From contig JAFEMH010002550.1 of NCBI GenBank assembly GCA_022495995.1, forward strand, positions 1-64,000: 64,000 bases of DNA. The letters are read 5' to 3'. Both the position numbers and the translations under genes were made by a program. This document shows, one piece after another, positions 22,719 through 32,756 of this stretch (positions are counted from its first letter, which is position 1; the number at the start of each line of letters is the position of its first letter). The DNA is from Adenophora triphylla var. japonica. Its lineage: Eukaryota; Streptophyta; Magnoliopsida; Asterales; Campanulaceae. Under the pieces are notes generated by a model. It did no database searches, was not told where the DNA came from, and saw only the letters and a program-made list of their open reading frames with translations.

Positions 22719-23115
22719 CTACTCAGAGTCCTGCTCATCATCCGAGCACTCAAAATACTGCCCCGCAGCAGCCGGATCTACCGAGGACAGGTAATCTCCA
22801 AATTCCTCCAGGCGGGAATACGAGAAAGGCCGCCTCTGCGCATGTGACTCCGAGGACTCTCCTCGCTCGTACCCCGAGTACGAAGGGTGACGAGCCTCCA
22901 AACCCCGCCGTCTCACCGGAGAACTGGCTGAATCCCTGCGTAAAGTCCGCCCCACCAGTCATGGAGGCAGACGAGTCCCTTGACCTAGACGGCATCGGCT
23001 CATGCACAGCCGCACTCCTCCGGGAATTACACAGCAGGAACTCCACGAGTCTCCTTGCATAGTTGGCCCACCCATCCAAACGCCTCACGGTCTGTTTGTA
23101 CGTACGGCCAGACAC

Positions 23116-23210
23116 CTGCAAATCAGGAAAGTCATCAAAAGACAAACAGACAGCACAGATGCAACATTTGCAGAATGCTACTATCAAATACAGAAAATCA
23201 AAGCACTCAC
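23116..23210 (-). other. Intron 3 of antisense gene Y (element A)
   Basis: 95 bp on the minus strand, TTG|GTGAGT ... TTTGCAG|GTGTCT, phase 0. Element B has the homologous intron at 63836-63949 at the same codon boundary. Confidence 0.75.
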
Positions 23211-24800
23211 CAAAGCATTGGGATCCACTCTGTATCGAGGCCTCGGCTCCTCCGGAATAGGGATTACCAATCGCCTGCGAGAACCATCAAGCCCTTCATA
23301 TGCCAGCCGAGCGCGAGGGAGCGGGTAGTCCCGGGGATATGCAGGGCCCTCGCCCTCCCTGTGCAGCACCTGCGGGCTCCTCAGCCTCATCCTCAGGAAG
23401 ATGTCATAGTCGGCACCCTCTACGGTAAACTCGGTAAAGAACACGCCCTGTCTGTACCGCTCCAGATCCTCCATCGGTATCACCGAAGGATGCTGCATGT
23501 GTGGAGGCGGGTCCATCAGAACCAAAGGAAGGGACCTCGGACCATACTGATAGGTCACCCTCTCCCCCAAGTACATCGCATCACAATGAAGCCCCACCAG
23601 CAGCTTCCGCCTACATGTGACCTCCCTAACAGCCTGGACCACAAAAACAAAAATCCGGTTCCACCAAAACAGCTGGATCCGCCCGAAAAACTCTCGGATC
23701 ATGGCCAGAGACACCTCCTCGTAAGTCAGCCGAGTACCCTCCCTCGACGTCGCCGGCTTCTTTGCCGCCTTCTGCCAAATCAACATGGCAGGGAACAAGC
23801 ACTCATACTCCTCCTTGGTCTCCCACCTCTGCGGGTGGAACACCTCCAAAAACCACACCTGTCAAGCAAATGGAAAGTTATGTCAGCTACAAAGCAGATA
23901 CATACGAGTACAAAATGAGACAGGGAAGAGAAAAAGACGGGAACTTACATCCAAAGCAAACGAAAAGGAGCATAAGGTGTACTCCTCTCCCCGCGAGAAC
24001 CTATCCAAAGCATGGTAGAGCTCGGCCAGTCCAGCCTCCTCCCATGCAAACCCCCTCACGGCATCCAGATCAGTCAGCGAGCTGAGCAGAGGAAAGTGAC
24101 ATGCCGTGTTAATGGTAGGGAACAGGGTAGCTGACAAAGCAAACCATAAGAACCCTCGATCCAGACACTCTGCGGTCATCCTCGGAGACCCCTCCAAATA
24201 AGCAACAATACCCCTCCTCAGATGAGCCTCCATCGGCCCGTACCGAATACCCAAGCCCCTGGCATCGGTAATATCAAAACCCAGCAGCTCCGACAACTGC
24301 CCCGGGGTGTAGCCATCCACCCATACAAGTGTGTTGCCCCAGAATGGCAACCCCGTAATCGCCGCAAAGTCAGTGGGAGTCACAGTTGCCTCCCCCTACT
24401 TGAAGTGAAACGTGTGGGTCGTGTCCCACCAGTACTCGCTCAGGACAACGTGCAAGGCCCTCACCCTCTGCGTCAAAGCCACCGCGGCTACTATGCTGAT
24501 AAACCAGCCAAACCGGGGTCAACCACAAACTGCTGCGGACTCCTCTCTCCGTCCCGAGCCTCGTTTGGGAGTATCTCCCACAGCGTTCTAACTGCCTCGA
24601 AGGCTCCCCTGCTCTTCAAGTTGCGGACGTCAACCGGCCCTCGCCCCTGCAGGTGAACACGGCAAAAATACGTTGATACAGAAACGGCATTAACAGAGTG
24701 CACGAACGCATGTAAAAATGATGAAACACAGATATAGTTCCTTTTTCCTAAAATATGTCTATCCCAGTTGGAATATTAACGGTCCAAAATCCCTAAAAGG

Positions 24801-25060
24801 TCAAAACATTTCGAAAACTCCGTTGAATTCGGAACTTTCAAGACATTTCGAAAACTCCGTCGAACTCGGAACTTTCAAAACATTTTGAAAACTCCGTCGA
24901 ATTCGGAACTTTCAAAACATTTCGAAAACTCCGTCGAATATGGAACTTTCAAAACATTTCGAAAACTCAGTCGAATTCAGAACTTTCTAAACATCTCGAA
25001 AAATCCGTCGAAGTCGGAACTTTCAAAACATTTCGAACATTTCAAAAAATTACTCCGTCC
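24801..25060. repeat. 37-bp tandem array, six full copies
   Basis: The unit contains CATTTCGAAAACTCCG then AATTCGGAACTTTCAAAA. Copies start at 24801, 24838, 24875, 24912, 24949 and 24986, and a partial seventh follows. It lies in the first intron of gene Y. Confidence 0.92.
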
Positions 25061-25460
25061 CGAATTAAACTTACTTTAATTTCGGAATACACCCCTAGAC
25101 ATGGAATTTTGCAACCAAAATTTTTATGTTATCTACCCATGGTGTCAATTGAACTAAACTCTAGTCAATTTCGACAAAGGCACATAGCAAAGTCAAAAGC
25201 CCCAATTCGGGCACCAAGATCCCTAACTCATTTCTAATCAAAATTTCTAAAATTTAAAGAATGCACATTCTGAAAATTAACGGAATTTAGAGGATGTTTA
25301 CCTGTCTTTCGATCCCTTTCTTGGACTTGTGAGTGTCCCGAGCCGGGTAAAACTCCGTTGGATCCACGGGAAGAGCGGTGGTTCGAATGGTCCTCACCAA
25401 CCTCGTTCTTTCATTGTCGGTCCTCCTATGGTGAGCCATTGGTTCCAAACTGGTATCCAT

Positions 25461-25740
25461 GATGATTTTCCCTCGAAAATTTGAACAAATCTCGCAAAAT
25501 GCGGTAGAAATTTCTCTTTTTTCCTCTCTTCTCTCTCGCCTGAAATAATGGAGTTTGGCCATTTCAGCGTCAGCCACGACGCTGCTTTAAATCTGTCCAA
25601 ATTGAAGAAAGGTCCGGCCGGACTCTTTTGCAGATGAAAAGATTCCTTGCCAATTTGGCCCCTCAGCTTCTCACAATTTCAATTTTACCCCTTTTGGCCC
25701 CCAAAAGTGTAAAATTTCCCCAAGTTAGACCTTTCTAACA
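25461..25740. promoter_or_regulatory. Upstream region of antisense gene Y with palindrome GTCCGGCCGGAC
   Basis: The palindrome at 25612-25623 is followed by TCTTTTGCA, as in the LTR promoter copies at 27223 and 27316. It lies about 150 bp upstream of the Y start on the minus strand. A TTTAAA at about 25586 could serve as a TATA-like site for the minus strand. Promoter role inferred. Confidence 0.4.
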
Positions 25741-26819
25741 CCCCCCCCCGAGGTTAAGTCCCGTTAGTTTCTCGCTAACGCTCCGTCTCCAGACGTTAAA
25801 TTTTCAGTTAGTTTTCACTAACGTTCATCTCCAGACGTTAAATTTCAAACCGTCTTCAGACGTTAAATCACAATTCTGTCTCCAGATGTCAAAATTCTCA
25901 TTAGTTTTCACCAACATTCATCTCCTCGGTCGCCAGTCGTAAGCCCGACCATCCCACTTCAGCGGCCATCAAGGTATGCCCGCACAACAATCCCTCTTCG
26001 GCCATCTTCGTAAGTCCGAATACCTTTTCACTCCAGCAAGTGAACAATCACTTCCCCGGCAGTCAATCGTAAGCCCGACCATCCTAATTCAGCGGCCATC
26101 AGGGTAAGCCCACACAACAATCCCTCTTCGGCCATCATCGTAAGCCCGAACATTCCTCCCCAGTAGGATTCTAAGACCATCCATCTAAGAAGAAACGTCA
26201 ATTAATCCCCTTAGTTCCTAACTAACCTCGTTAGAACTCTGGGCGCTTTTCCCCAGCAATGTGTCAGTCTCTCCCGAGACCACATCATGTTCCTAACCCC
26301 ATCGTTAGGACGTGTTGTTAAGAACGCTAATTTAACGCAACCATTCCCATCATTGCCACCCTATCCCCAGCGGATAAAACCTGGCCGTCATCATAAGTCC
26401 AACACCCAAGGCACGAATGCCTTACAAAATCAATCTCTAGGCATGAACGCCTTCATCTCAGGACAAACCACATCCTCGTAATCCCGGTCTGAGGCGCAAC
26501 ACGCCCTCAAAGGTTTCAGAAATCTTAGGTTCGGATGCCTCACAATTGTCTCCATTCAGGTTCAGACACCTCACAATGGTCTCACTCAGGTTTAGATGCC
26601 TCACAACAGTCTCGCTTAGGTCAAGGTCCCCACGCGCGGTCCTTGCACCTACGAACTACGATCGGCTTGATTCCCGCTCGGGATACGTAGGAATCCTTTC
26701 GCTAAGGGTCCAGCCAGCTGACCTCTCAGGTCTCTTCAAGTAAGGCATCCCCCGATTTGGATCCTTATCTTTTTCAACGACCCCACTTCCTTCGAAAATG
26801 ACGTCACTGAGGGGCTAAC
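25741..26819 (+). other. Element A 3' noncoding region with tandem repeats
   Basis: No gene. It contains CAGACGTTAAA repeats (25790-25870), a 130-bp unit repeated at 25938 and 26068 (CGTAAGCCCGACC...), and three 33-bp units at 26525-26620 (TCAGGTT...GCCTCACAA). It ends with a purine-rich GAGGGGC (26809-26815), the likely polypurine tract, just before the LTR. Confidence 0.6.
26652..26692 (+). promoter_or_regulatory. Recurrent CTACG/CGTAG hairpin, copy 2 (element A)
   Basis: CGAACTACG at 26652 pairs with CGTAG at 26686. The inner arms ATTCCCG and CGGGAT are perfectly complementary around a 2-base loop. This is the cleanest of six copies. Confidence 0.65.
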
Positions 26820-27222
26820 TATAAGTACCCAAATCTGGATCGCCAAAATCTGTTAGAAGTTAACTGGAATTCGTTAACTGGCCCGCTCCAAGTTAATCGA
26901 AACCCGTTAAGCTCCCTGTTCTCGAGCCAACAAGACGTCCCGGGACTGCCTCGTGCATCCCAACGTCAAAGCATACTCAACACACGTCGTCGCACGTAAA
27001 ATTATAGCTTCTCCTGAAAAATCACTTTTCGGCACTTTTCGGGGGCGTTTTGGACATTTTTCGGACAGCTATTTAAAAAACGGACAAAACCGGGAATAAT
27101 GGCACGAAAAATCATGCCCTGGTGAGTCACAGGGGCACGTGGCACGCATGCCACAGCCCTCCGGTCAACATCAATCAGATTTCAGTATGAAAAGACCAAA
27201 ATACCCCTGAGATGTTGTCACT

Positions 27223-27353
27223 GTCCGTCCGGACTCTTATGCAGGAAAAACCAGAATTGCCAAGAAGCCCTTCCAGTTTACAAAAGACCAAAAGACCCCC
27301 TGAAATTCAGGTTGAGTCCGTCCAGACTCTTTTGCAATTTTCACCTATAAATA
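27223..27353 (+). promoter_or_regulatory. Element A LTR core promoter: two palindromes plus TATA box
   Basis: GTCCGTCCGGAC at 27223-27234 and GTCCGTCCAGAC at 27316-27327, each followed by CTCTT.TGCA. The TATA box TATAAATA is at 27346-27353, 18 bp after the second palindrome. The same arrangement occurs in B at 53415-53457. Confidence 0.65.
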
Positions 27354-28060
27354 CAGAGGGCTGTCAAACATTTTGAAGAGGAAAAACTTAACACATTTTC
27401 CACCATAGCCACGACCCAAATTGATTTCACTCTCCCCCGAGCTCCGTTTTGCCTCGATTCGTGTGAAAACTTTGTATTTCAACCAAATACAAACCAAACA
27501 ACCTCGAAACACCGTTCCAAACACTAAATCGTATCTTGTATATGCCTCCCGAGCCAAAAGAGTCAACCCCTAGCCATAGGTAACACTCTCTCTCCCTAAA
27601 CACTCGTTCCTTCTCAGTTTACGCGCTAGTCGCTACAACCGTTTCGATCGAACGTTGTTGAAATATAGACATCACCGTCAACGGGGCTCGATACATTTTA
27701 GTCCCGAATTCTCTTCTCTTCCCGTAAGAGAAGTAATCTCGGGTTAAAACGGCGTTCCGACCCCATTCCTTTACTTTTCATGTCATTTACAATTTTGGAT
27801 CGTTTGATCCATTGAACGTCGTTTACTTTACGAAACTTTACGGTCCGAATCGTTTGGTTCGTGATAGTCATTTAACGGTCCGGATCGTTTGATCCGTTGA
27901 ATGCTATTTACTTAACGCACCTTTAAAATCCGGGTCGTTTGATTCCGTTGATACCGCACTTTAAATACTGTCATTTACAAGTCCGAGCCGTTTGGCTCGT
28001 GATAATATTTACTTATCAAAGTCCGAGTCGCAAAACGATTTGTTGATCGCATATCACTTA

Positions 28061-28372
28061 ATGCTTTTTTCCCATAAAATCGCTAACAATGTAATGCCCG
28101 GTTCAAAACCGGAGTTCGACATTCGAACTCTCTTTCAAAACGCGCAAGATGATGTTTGGCATCCAAACGATCATCTTCAAACTCAAAACCCGACATTTGA
28201 CATTCAAATCTCATTTAATGCTTTTTTCCCGTAAAATAGCTAACTATGAAATGCCCGGTTCAAAACCGGAGTTCGACATTCGAACTCTCTTTCAAAACGC
28301 GCAAGATGACGTTTGGCATCCAAACGATCATCTACAAACTCAAAAATCCGACATTTGACATTCAAACACTCC
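28061..28372. repeat. 157-bp direct duplication inside the A LTR
   Basis: ATGCTTTTTTCCC starts at 28061 and again at 28218, and the two units differ at few positions. It includes the self-complementary CCGGTTCAAAACCGG. Confidence 0.9.
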
Positions 28373-28928
28373 TTTCTTAAAAGTCAACATTTGACACTTA
28401 AGTTAACAGTAGAAAATCATCACTCGTGCCACTTTTTCCTAAAAACTCCAAAACCGACATTTGTCATTCAAACGCTCGCTTTTTCTAAAAGGAATCACAA
28501 AAATCAACGTTTGACATTCAATCCAAGATTATCCAAGCCCCCATTTTCAAAATGCAAACACCCACACACACACACTCACACATTTTCGAGAAAGGTAGAA
28601 AGACTCATCATACGAGGCATTTCGAGTGATCTCAAAATACTCTTCCCGAAACGTAACATGACCTCCGAACCTAACAATCTCTGGTACTAAAATAGCTTTT
28701 TCCTCATTTTCGCTACCAATAAAAACGACACCCTATTTCAAAGCCTTTTCCTATGTTTTTGCTACCAATAAAAACGACACCCTTTTCACTAAAGTCATTT
28801 TTCAACGTTTGGGCTCAAAATACAAAACTGCGTGGCGACTCCTCTCCTTCCCAAAAGCGAGGTCCCAACCAACCCGCGAAAGACAACCACTTTGCCGCAC
28901 AGACCGCGCGTGAATCCTGGTAATTTCA

Positions 28929-29676
28929 CCCCTGAACCTGGTTTTAAGTTGCACGTCCTAGAAAAGTACGCTAGGACGAACAACACCTTGAATCATATGC
29001 AACATTTCGAGGCGTCAATGTGCTTGGTCTCCTCAAAGGACGACGTGCTTTGCAAGGCACTGACGAGCACGTTCACTGGAGCAGCATTGACTTGGTTTCG
29101 TGGCTTGTCAACGGGCTGCATTAACAGTTGGAGGTATATGCGACGCAAGTTTTTGGAAAGATTCTCAACCGCTGGAGAACACAAGAAGACAGTCACCGAC
29201 TTCGCGACATGGATTATGAGTTGCAAGTCAGGCGAGTGACCACGAGGAAAGACTTTTTTTAGAGGGCCTACGATGTGGCTGTTGTTGAGGAGAGCAAGGA
29301 AAGGAAAAGAGAAAGGAGCTCCAAGAATGCTGACGCAGGAGAGTCGAAAAAAGGGGTGACGGCTAGAGTTGACGCAAACAATAACAAGGGGAAGAACCGA
29401 ACTAGGGCGATTGAAAGAGTCCCCAAAAACTTCACTCTCCTCACTGTTAGCCGGACTGTAATCATGAATACCGTCGATCTAGCTCCCCCCGTCCCTATGA
29501 ACCCCCAAAACAAGTTCCATCGAGATAACAATAAGTATTGTGAGTACCATAAAGATAGTGGTCTCAATACTGAGGATTGTATGAGTTTGAAGAGGATCGT
29601 ACAGAAGTGGGTTAATGAGGGAAAACAAGATAGGTTAGTAAAAGGAGATCGTCCCCCGGCTGGGAATCACCTCTAG
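28929..29676 (+). pseudogene. Element D gag (Tat type), 5'-truncated by element A
   Basis: FKLHVLEKYARTNN then LCKALTSTFTGAALTWFRGL and SWRYMRRKFLERFS are the retrotransposon gag helices of a Tat element. A frame change near 29250 leads into a Lys/Arg-rich part and a zinc-finger-like CEYHKDSGLNTEDC (about 29540). Gag starts directly at the LTR end of A, without its N-terminus, which should lie left of A outside the window. TGA at 29238 and TAG at 29674. Confidence 0.78.
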
Positions 29677-29799
29677 AGGGATACCTGAGCCAAGGCAACC
29701 AAGGCCAACTCTTGGGGTCATAGCGGAGGAGACCAGTAACACCTTACTGAAACACAAGATTTTTCAACTGAACAAGGCTCCTTATGTCCCTCCAAGGAG

Positions 29800-30200
29800 T
29801 TGTGTTCAAGAGCAGGTTATCCGTTTCTATCCCTACAAGCTGGCCACCAGCATGGCAGCGAGAAAACAAAGCTTGATCATTCCGAGGCTTATTGACAACT
29901 ACACATCCAGTAAGATTTTGGTTGACATAGGAGAGTACAAGGACATTCTCTACTACAAAACTTTTCAAGAAATGGGCCTCACAGATACTAGATTGTCACC
30001 TTATTCAGGTCGACTAGAAGGCTTCACCAACTACAGAGTCGATGCCAAGGGGCATATAGAGCTTGAGGTGGACGTCGGGTAACACCCTCTAAGGACAACG
30101 ACCAAGGTAAATTTTGTAGTTATTGATGTGATAAGTGATTACCATACTATCTTGGGAATTCATGGATAGGTCGAGCCAGGAATGATACCCTATATCCCCC
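29800..30200 (+). pseudogene. Element D protease
   Basis: SLIIPRLIDNYTSSKILVDI at about 29870 is the protease active-site region. The motif reads D-I-G instead of D-T/S-G. After a stop at 30080 the frame continues with VNFVVIDVISDYHTILG, the conserved end of the domain. Inactive by active-site change and stops. Confidence 0.7.
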
Positions 30201-30663
30201 CCATCAAAGGGTTAAGTTCCCTACCTCCCTTGGGGTTGGATGTGTATTGGGAACAACTCAGAAATATCTTGATCATATCCTAAGGGCCAAAAAGAAAAGG
30301 TAGCTCGAGATAGAGACACCTGAGGCAAGCTGGAAATCTTCTAAGTTTGTAACTACGACCTCAAGGTGCGCAACCATCCAATGTGTGGACGAGGATACGG
30401 AAATAGTACAGAATGAGGCGACATATCCCTCACATGACCTAGTCAAGATTGAGGCGACACGTCCCTCTAGCAGCCACGAATGTGCAATTGTCACAGTTTT
30501 GGTCGACTAAGTCGTTATTGGTAACCTATGCCTCTCAGTCGATCAAAACTCGGGGGCCGCCAATACCAATGAGATAGCTACAAAGTTGAATGGAATGATT
30601 GAAGAAGAAGCTCCACACCTCTGAGTAGAAGAAAGAAGAAGAGTTAGGGAAATCATAATCAAA

Positions 30664-31690
30664 ATGCTACATTTTAGAGATGGTCCAGAGTTAGAATCAG
30701 TGGACGAACTAAAAGAGGTGGAAACCAATGCGAACTACCTAGAGCAGAGAATCAAGATAGGTGGGCAGTTGTCGCCCGAAGAGAAGGCCGAAATAGTCGC
30801 CTTGTTAAAAGAAAGTTTGGATATCTTTGCTTGGAGAGTCGAAGATATGAAGGGAATAAAAGAAGATGTCATTGGGAAGAGGCTTGAGGTTAACCCCACC
30901 ATAAAATTCAAATGCCAGAAGCTGAGAATTTTTGCCCGTGATAAGGAGATCGCCATCAAGAAAGAGGTCTACAAGCTACTAAGTGCAGGCATAATCAAAG
31001 AAGCATCCTACACTACTTGGTTGGAAAATGTAGTATGGTCAAGAAAGCCAATGGAAAGTGGAGAATGTGTAGACTTCACTGACTTGAATCTAGCCTGCCC
31101 AAAGGACAGCTACCCTCTACCCCGTATAGACAAATTGGTTGATTCCATTATTGGTCATGACACGTTGAGTTTTTTGGACGCCTATTCAGGCTACCACCAA
31201 GTCAAAATGCATGAGGATGATATTGAGAATACAGCCTTCCAGGCGGCCGGTGGGGTATATTGTTATACAAAGATGTCATTCGGGCTGAAGAATGCTGGAG
31301 AATAAAGTCTTTGCTATTCAAATTGGCTGAAACATGGAGGCTTACATCGACGGCATGGTCATCAAAATCAAGTCAAGATGTCACGTAGTCGACCTAAAGG
31401 AAACATTCACCAACTTATGAGCAAACGACATGAAGTTGAACCCGATCAAATGTGTGTTTGGGGTGGCCGCAGGGAAGTTTTTGGGTTTCATGGAATCACA
31501 AAGATGCATTAAGGCCAACCCCGAAAAGATTAAGGCCTTGGTCAAAATGTAGGAGCCTACCTGCATCAAGGAGGTGCAAAGTTTGAACGATAGAATAGCT
31601 TCCTTGGGTGGCTTCATTGCTATGTCCACTGAGAGATCTCTCCCTTTCTTAAAAAGACTATGGGGGATGAAATCCTTCGAATGGATGGCC
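30664..31690 (+). pseudogene. Element D reverse transcriptase
   Basis: IFAWRVEDMKGI, CVDFTDLNLACPKDSYPLP, FLDAYSGYHQVKM and TKMSFGLKNAG are Tat reverse transcriptase motifs (30664-31305, 213 codons). After a frame change the catalytic segment reads AYIDGMVIKIKSR at about 31335, so the second Asp of YxDD is Gly. Downstream MKLNPIKCVFGVAAGKFLGF is the thumb. At least two frameshifts and several stops. Confidence 0.85.
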
Positions 31691-32222
31691 AAATGGTCAT
31701 CGTCCTTTCAATAACTCAAGGATTATCTCGCCATTTCCCCCCTTCTCAGTAGCCCGGTTAAAAGGGATAGTTTATACGTGTACTTGTTAGCTGGTGATCA
31801 CGCAATTGCAGTAGTGTTAGTTCAAGAAGATAATAGCGCCCAAAATCCAATTTATTATGTAAGTAAAGCCTTGTCCGATGTGGAAAGATGATATTTTAAT
31901 GCAGAAAAGGTGGCTTATGCTTTAGTGATCGCTACGAGGAAGCTGCGGGATTATTTCTCTGCCCATCCTATAGTCATGCTAACCAATGCACCTCTGAAGA
32001 AGATACTACACAACCTAGAACGTTCAAGTCGACTACTCAATTGGGCAATAGAGCTGAAAGAGTTTGATATTGATTATCGTCCTCGAAAGACACTCCAGGC
32101 ACGACCTTTGGTAGACTTTTTGGTTGAATTAACCTTCACCAAAGAGGATAACCTAGATTGCTGGAATGTATACTTAGATGGTTCTGCCACAAGAATGGTC
32201 ATTGGGGCTAGGATAGTTTTCA
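31691..32222 (+). pseudogene. Element D RNase H and start of the archaeal-type RNase H
   Basis: VKRDSLYVYLLAGDHAIAVV then NPIYYVSKAL and VAYALVIATRKLRDYF form the retroviral-type RNase H. LTFTKEDNLDCWNVYLDGSA is the beginning of the second RNase H with its first Asp. The sequence leaves this homology at about 32215, where an unrelated stretch begins. Confidence 0.78.
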
Positions 32223-32239
32223 TCATGTTTCGTTAAGTT

Positions 32240-32756
32240 ATAATATGTTCAAGGAAGTTATGACTGATTTTCTCAAGTGTGGTGTTTATAGACGAGAATT
32301 GACAATTTTGACTCAAGATTCATTCATCTATCAAGTTCATTCTAGAGATTAATTCCCCTTGTTTGTTAATACATTTGAACACACCCTTAGATATTCCTAG
32401 ATATTTATTATCATGTATATCTTATTTTTGTAATGAGCACTATATAAGCTCAAGTACTAATTCATTTGTAATTATCCAATTTTGAAATAATATATGAGAG
32501 TTCTCTTGTTCTCTAAACTTTGAATCCATTAAGAAAGTGTTCTTCTTGTATTCGAGTCCGACTTATCAAACGAAATCATCACCATCATTTGTGGCATCTT
32601 TTACTAGCCCAAGGTTGCCGTTACATTGGGAACGGAGGTCTTGGATCCATCTTCCATCTCAATCCACCAAAGTCCTTTGGTTCGTGTCACGTTTGGGGGC
32701 ATCGGGTCAAGGTATCCACATTTATCTCTTCGATTCTTCAACTAGAACGATCTAGG
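32240..32756. other. Unassigned AT-rich stretch between D and T
   Basis: No coding homology and no match to the T 3' LTR. It contains TATATAAG at 32441-32448 followed by pyrimidine-rich sequence, which looks like an LTR or promoter fragment. It could be a truncated copia LTR, but no partner copy or target duplication is visible. Confidence 0.3.

Larger units (their letters stand above)
22719..25460 (-). pseudogene. Antisense gene Y of element A (aminotransferase-like plant mobile domain), four exons
   Basis: Minus-strand exons are 25460-25303 (MDTSLEPMAHHRRTDNERTR... to GIERQ), 24646-23949, 23858-23211 and 23115-22719. Introns 25302-24647, 23948-23859 and 23210-23116 have GT...AG borders (GTAAAC, GTAAGT, GTGAGT donors) and phase 0. 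Exon 2 has WWDTTHTFHF, GEATVTPTDFAAITGLPFWG and FAWEEAGLAELYHALDRFSR. These are classic for the plant mobile domain (PF10536, MAIN/MAIL family). The C-terminus is acidic (SDDEQDSE). Damage: one frameshift near 24510, one TAG near 24395 and one frameshift in exon 4. The tandem array at 24801-25060 sits in intron 1. Confidence 0.75.
1..28928 (+). mobile_element. Element A: Tat/Ogre-type Ty3/gypsy retrotransposon, 5' end outside window, nested insertions
   Basis: Visible parts, in order, are a protease domain split by Sirevirus S, a linker with a heptapeptide array, a reverse transcriptase stub, an archaeal-type RNase H, an integrase, two minus-strand genes, a repeat-rich tail and a 3' LTR ending at 28928. 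The extra RNase H before the integrase and the antisense genes after it mark the Tat branch of Ty3/gypsy. Its LTR and coding parts are homologous to element B. Sequence beyond 28928 is gag-like and belongs to another Tat element, D, so A most likely inserted into D. The 5' LTR, primer site and gag are not in the window. The element is defective, with reverse transcriptase almost entirely deleted. Confidence 0.8.
26820..28928 (+). repeat. 3' LTR of element A
   Basis: The start TATAAGTACCCAAATCTGG aligns with TGTAAGTACCCCAATCTGG of the B 5' LTR, so the usual TG is mutated to TA here. The end GGTAATTTCA matches the B LTR end at 54399. The LTR holds a TATA box, two palindromes, a 157-bp duplication (28061 and 28218) and a 22-bp repeat at 28712 and 28761. 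About 2.1 kb. Confidence 0.8.
28929..32222 (+). mobile_element. Element D: older Tat-type Ty3/gypsy, left part
   Basis: Gag, protease, reverse transcriptase and RNase H fragments in order. The element breaks off at about 32222 within the archaeal-type RNase H. A Tat integrase resumes at 48867 in the same orientation, so the two parts are proposed to be one element split by T and C. That link is inferred. Confidence 0.65.

Noticed and set aside
24801..25060. Regular 37-bp repeats that could suggest a CRISPR array
   Set aside because: The units are head to tail without unique spacers, the DNA is plant retrotransposon, and the array lies in an intron.
26660..26690. Hairpin in the A tail resembling a tRNA T-arm (GATTCCCG...)
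   Set aside because: No acceptor, D or anticodon arms around it; it fits the recurrent Tat hairpin better.
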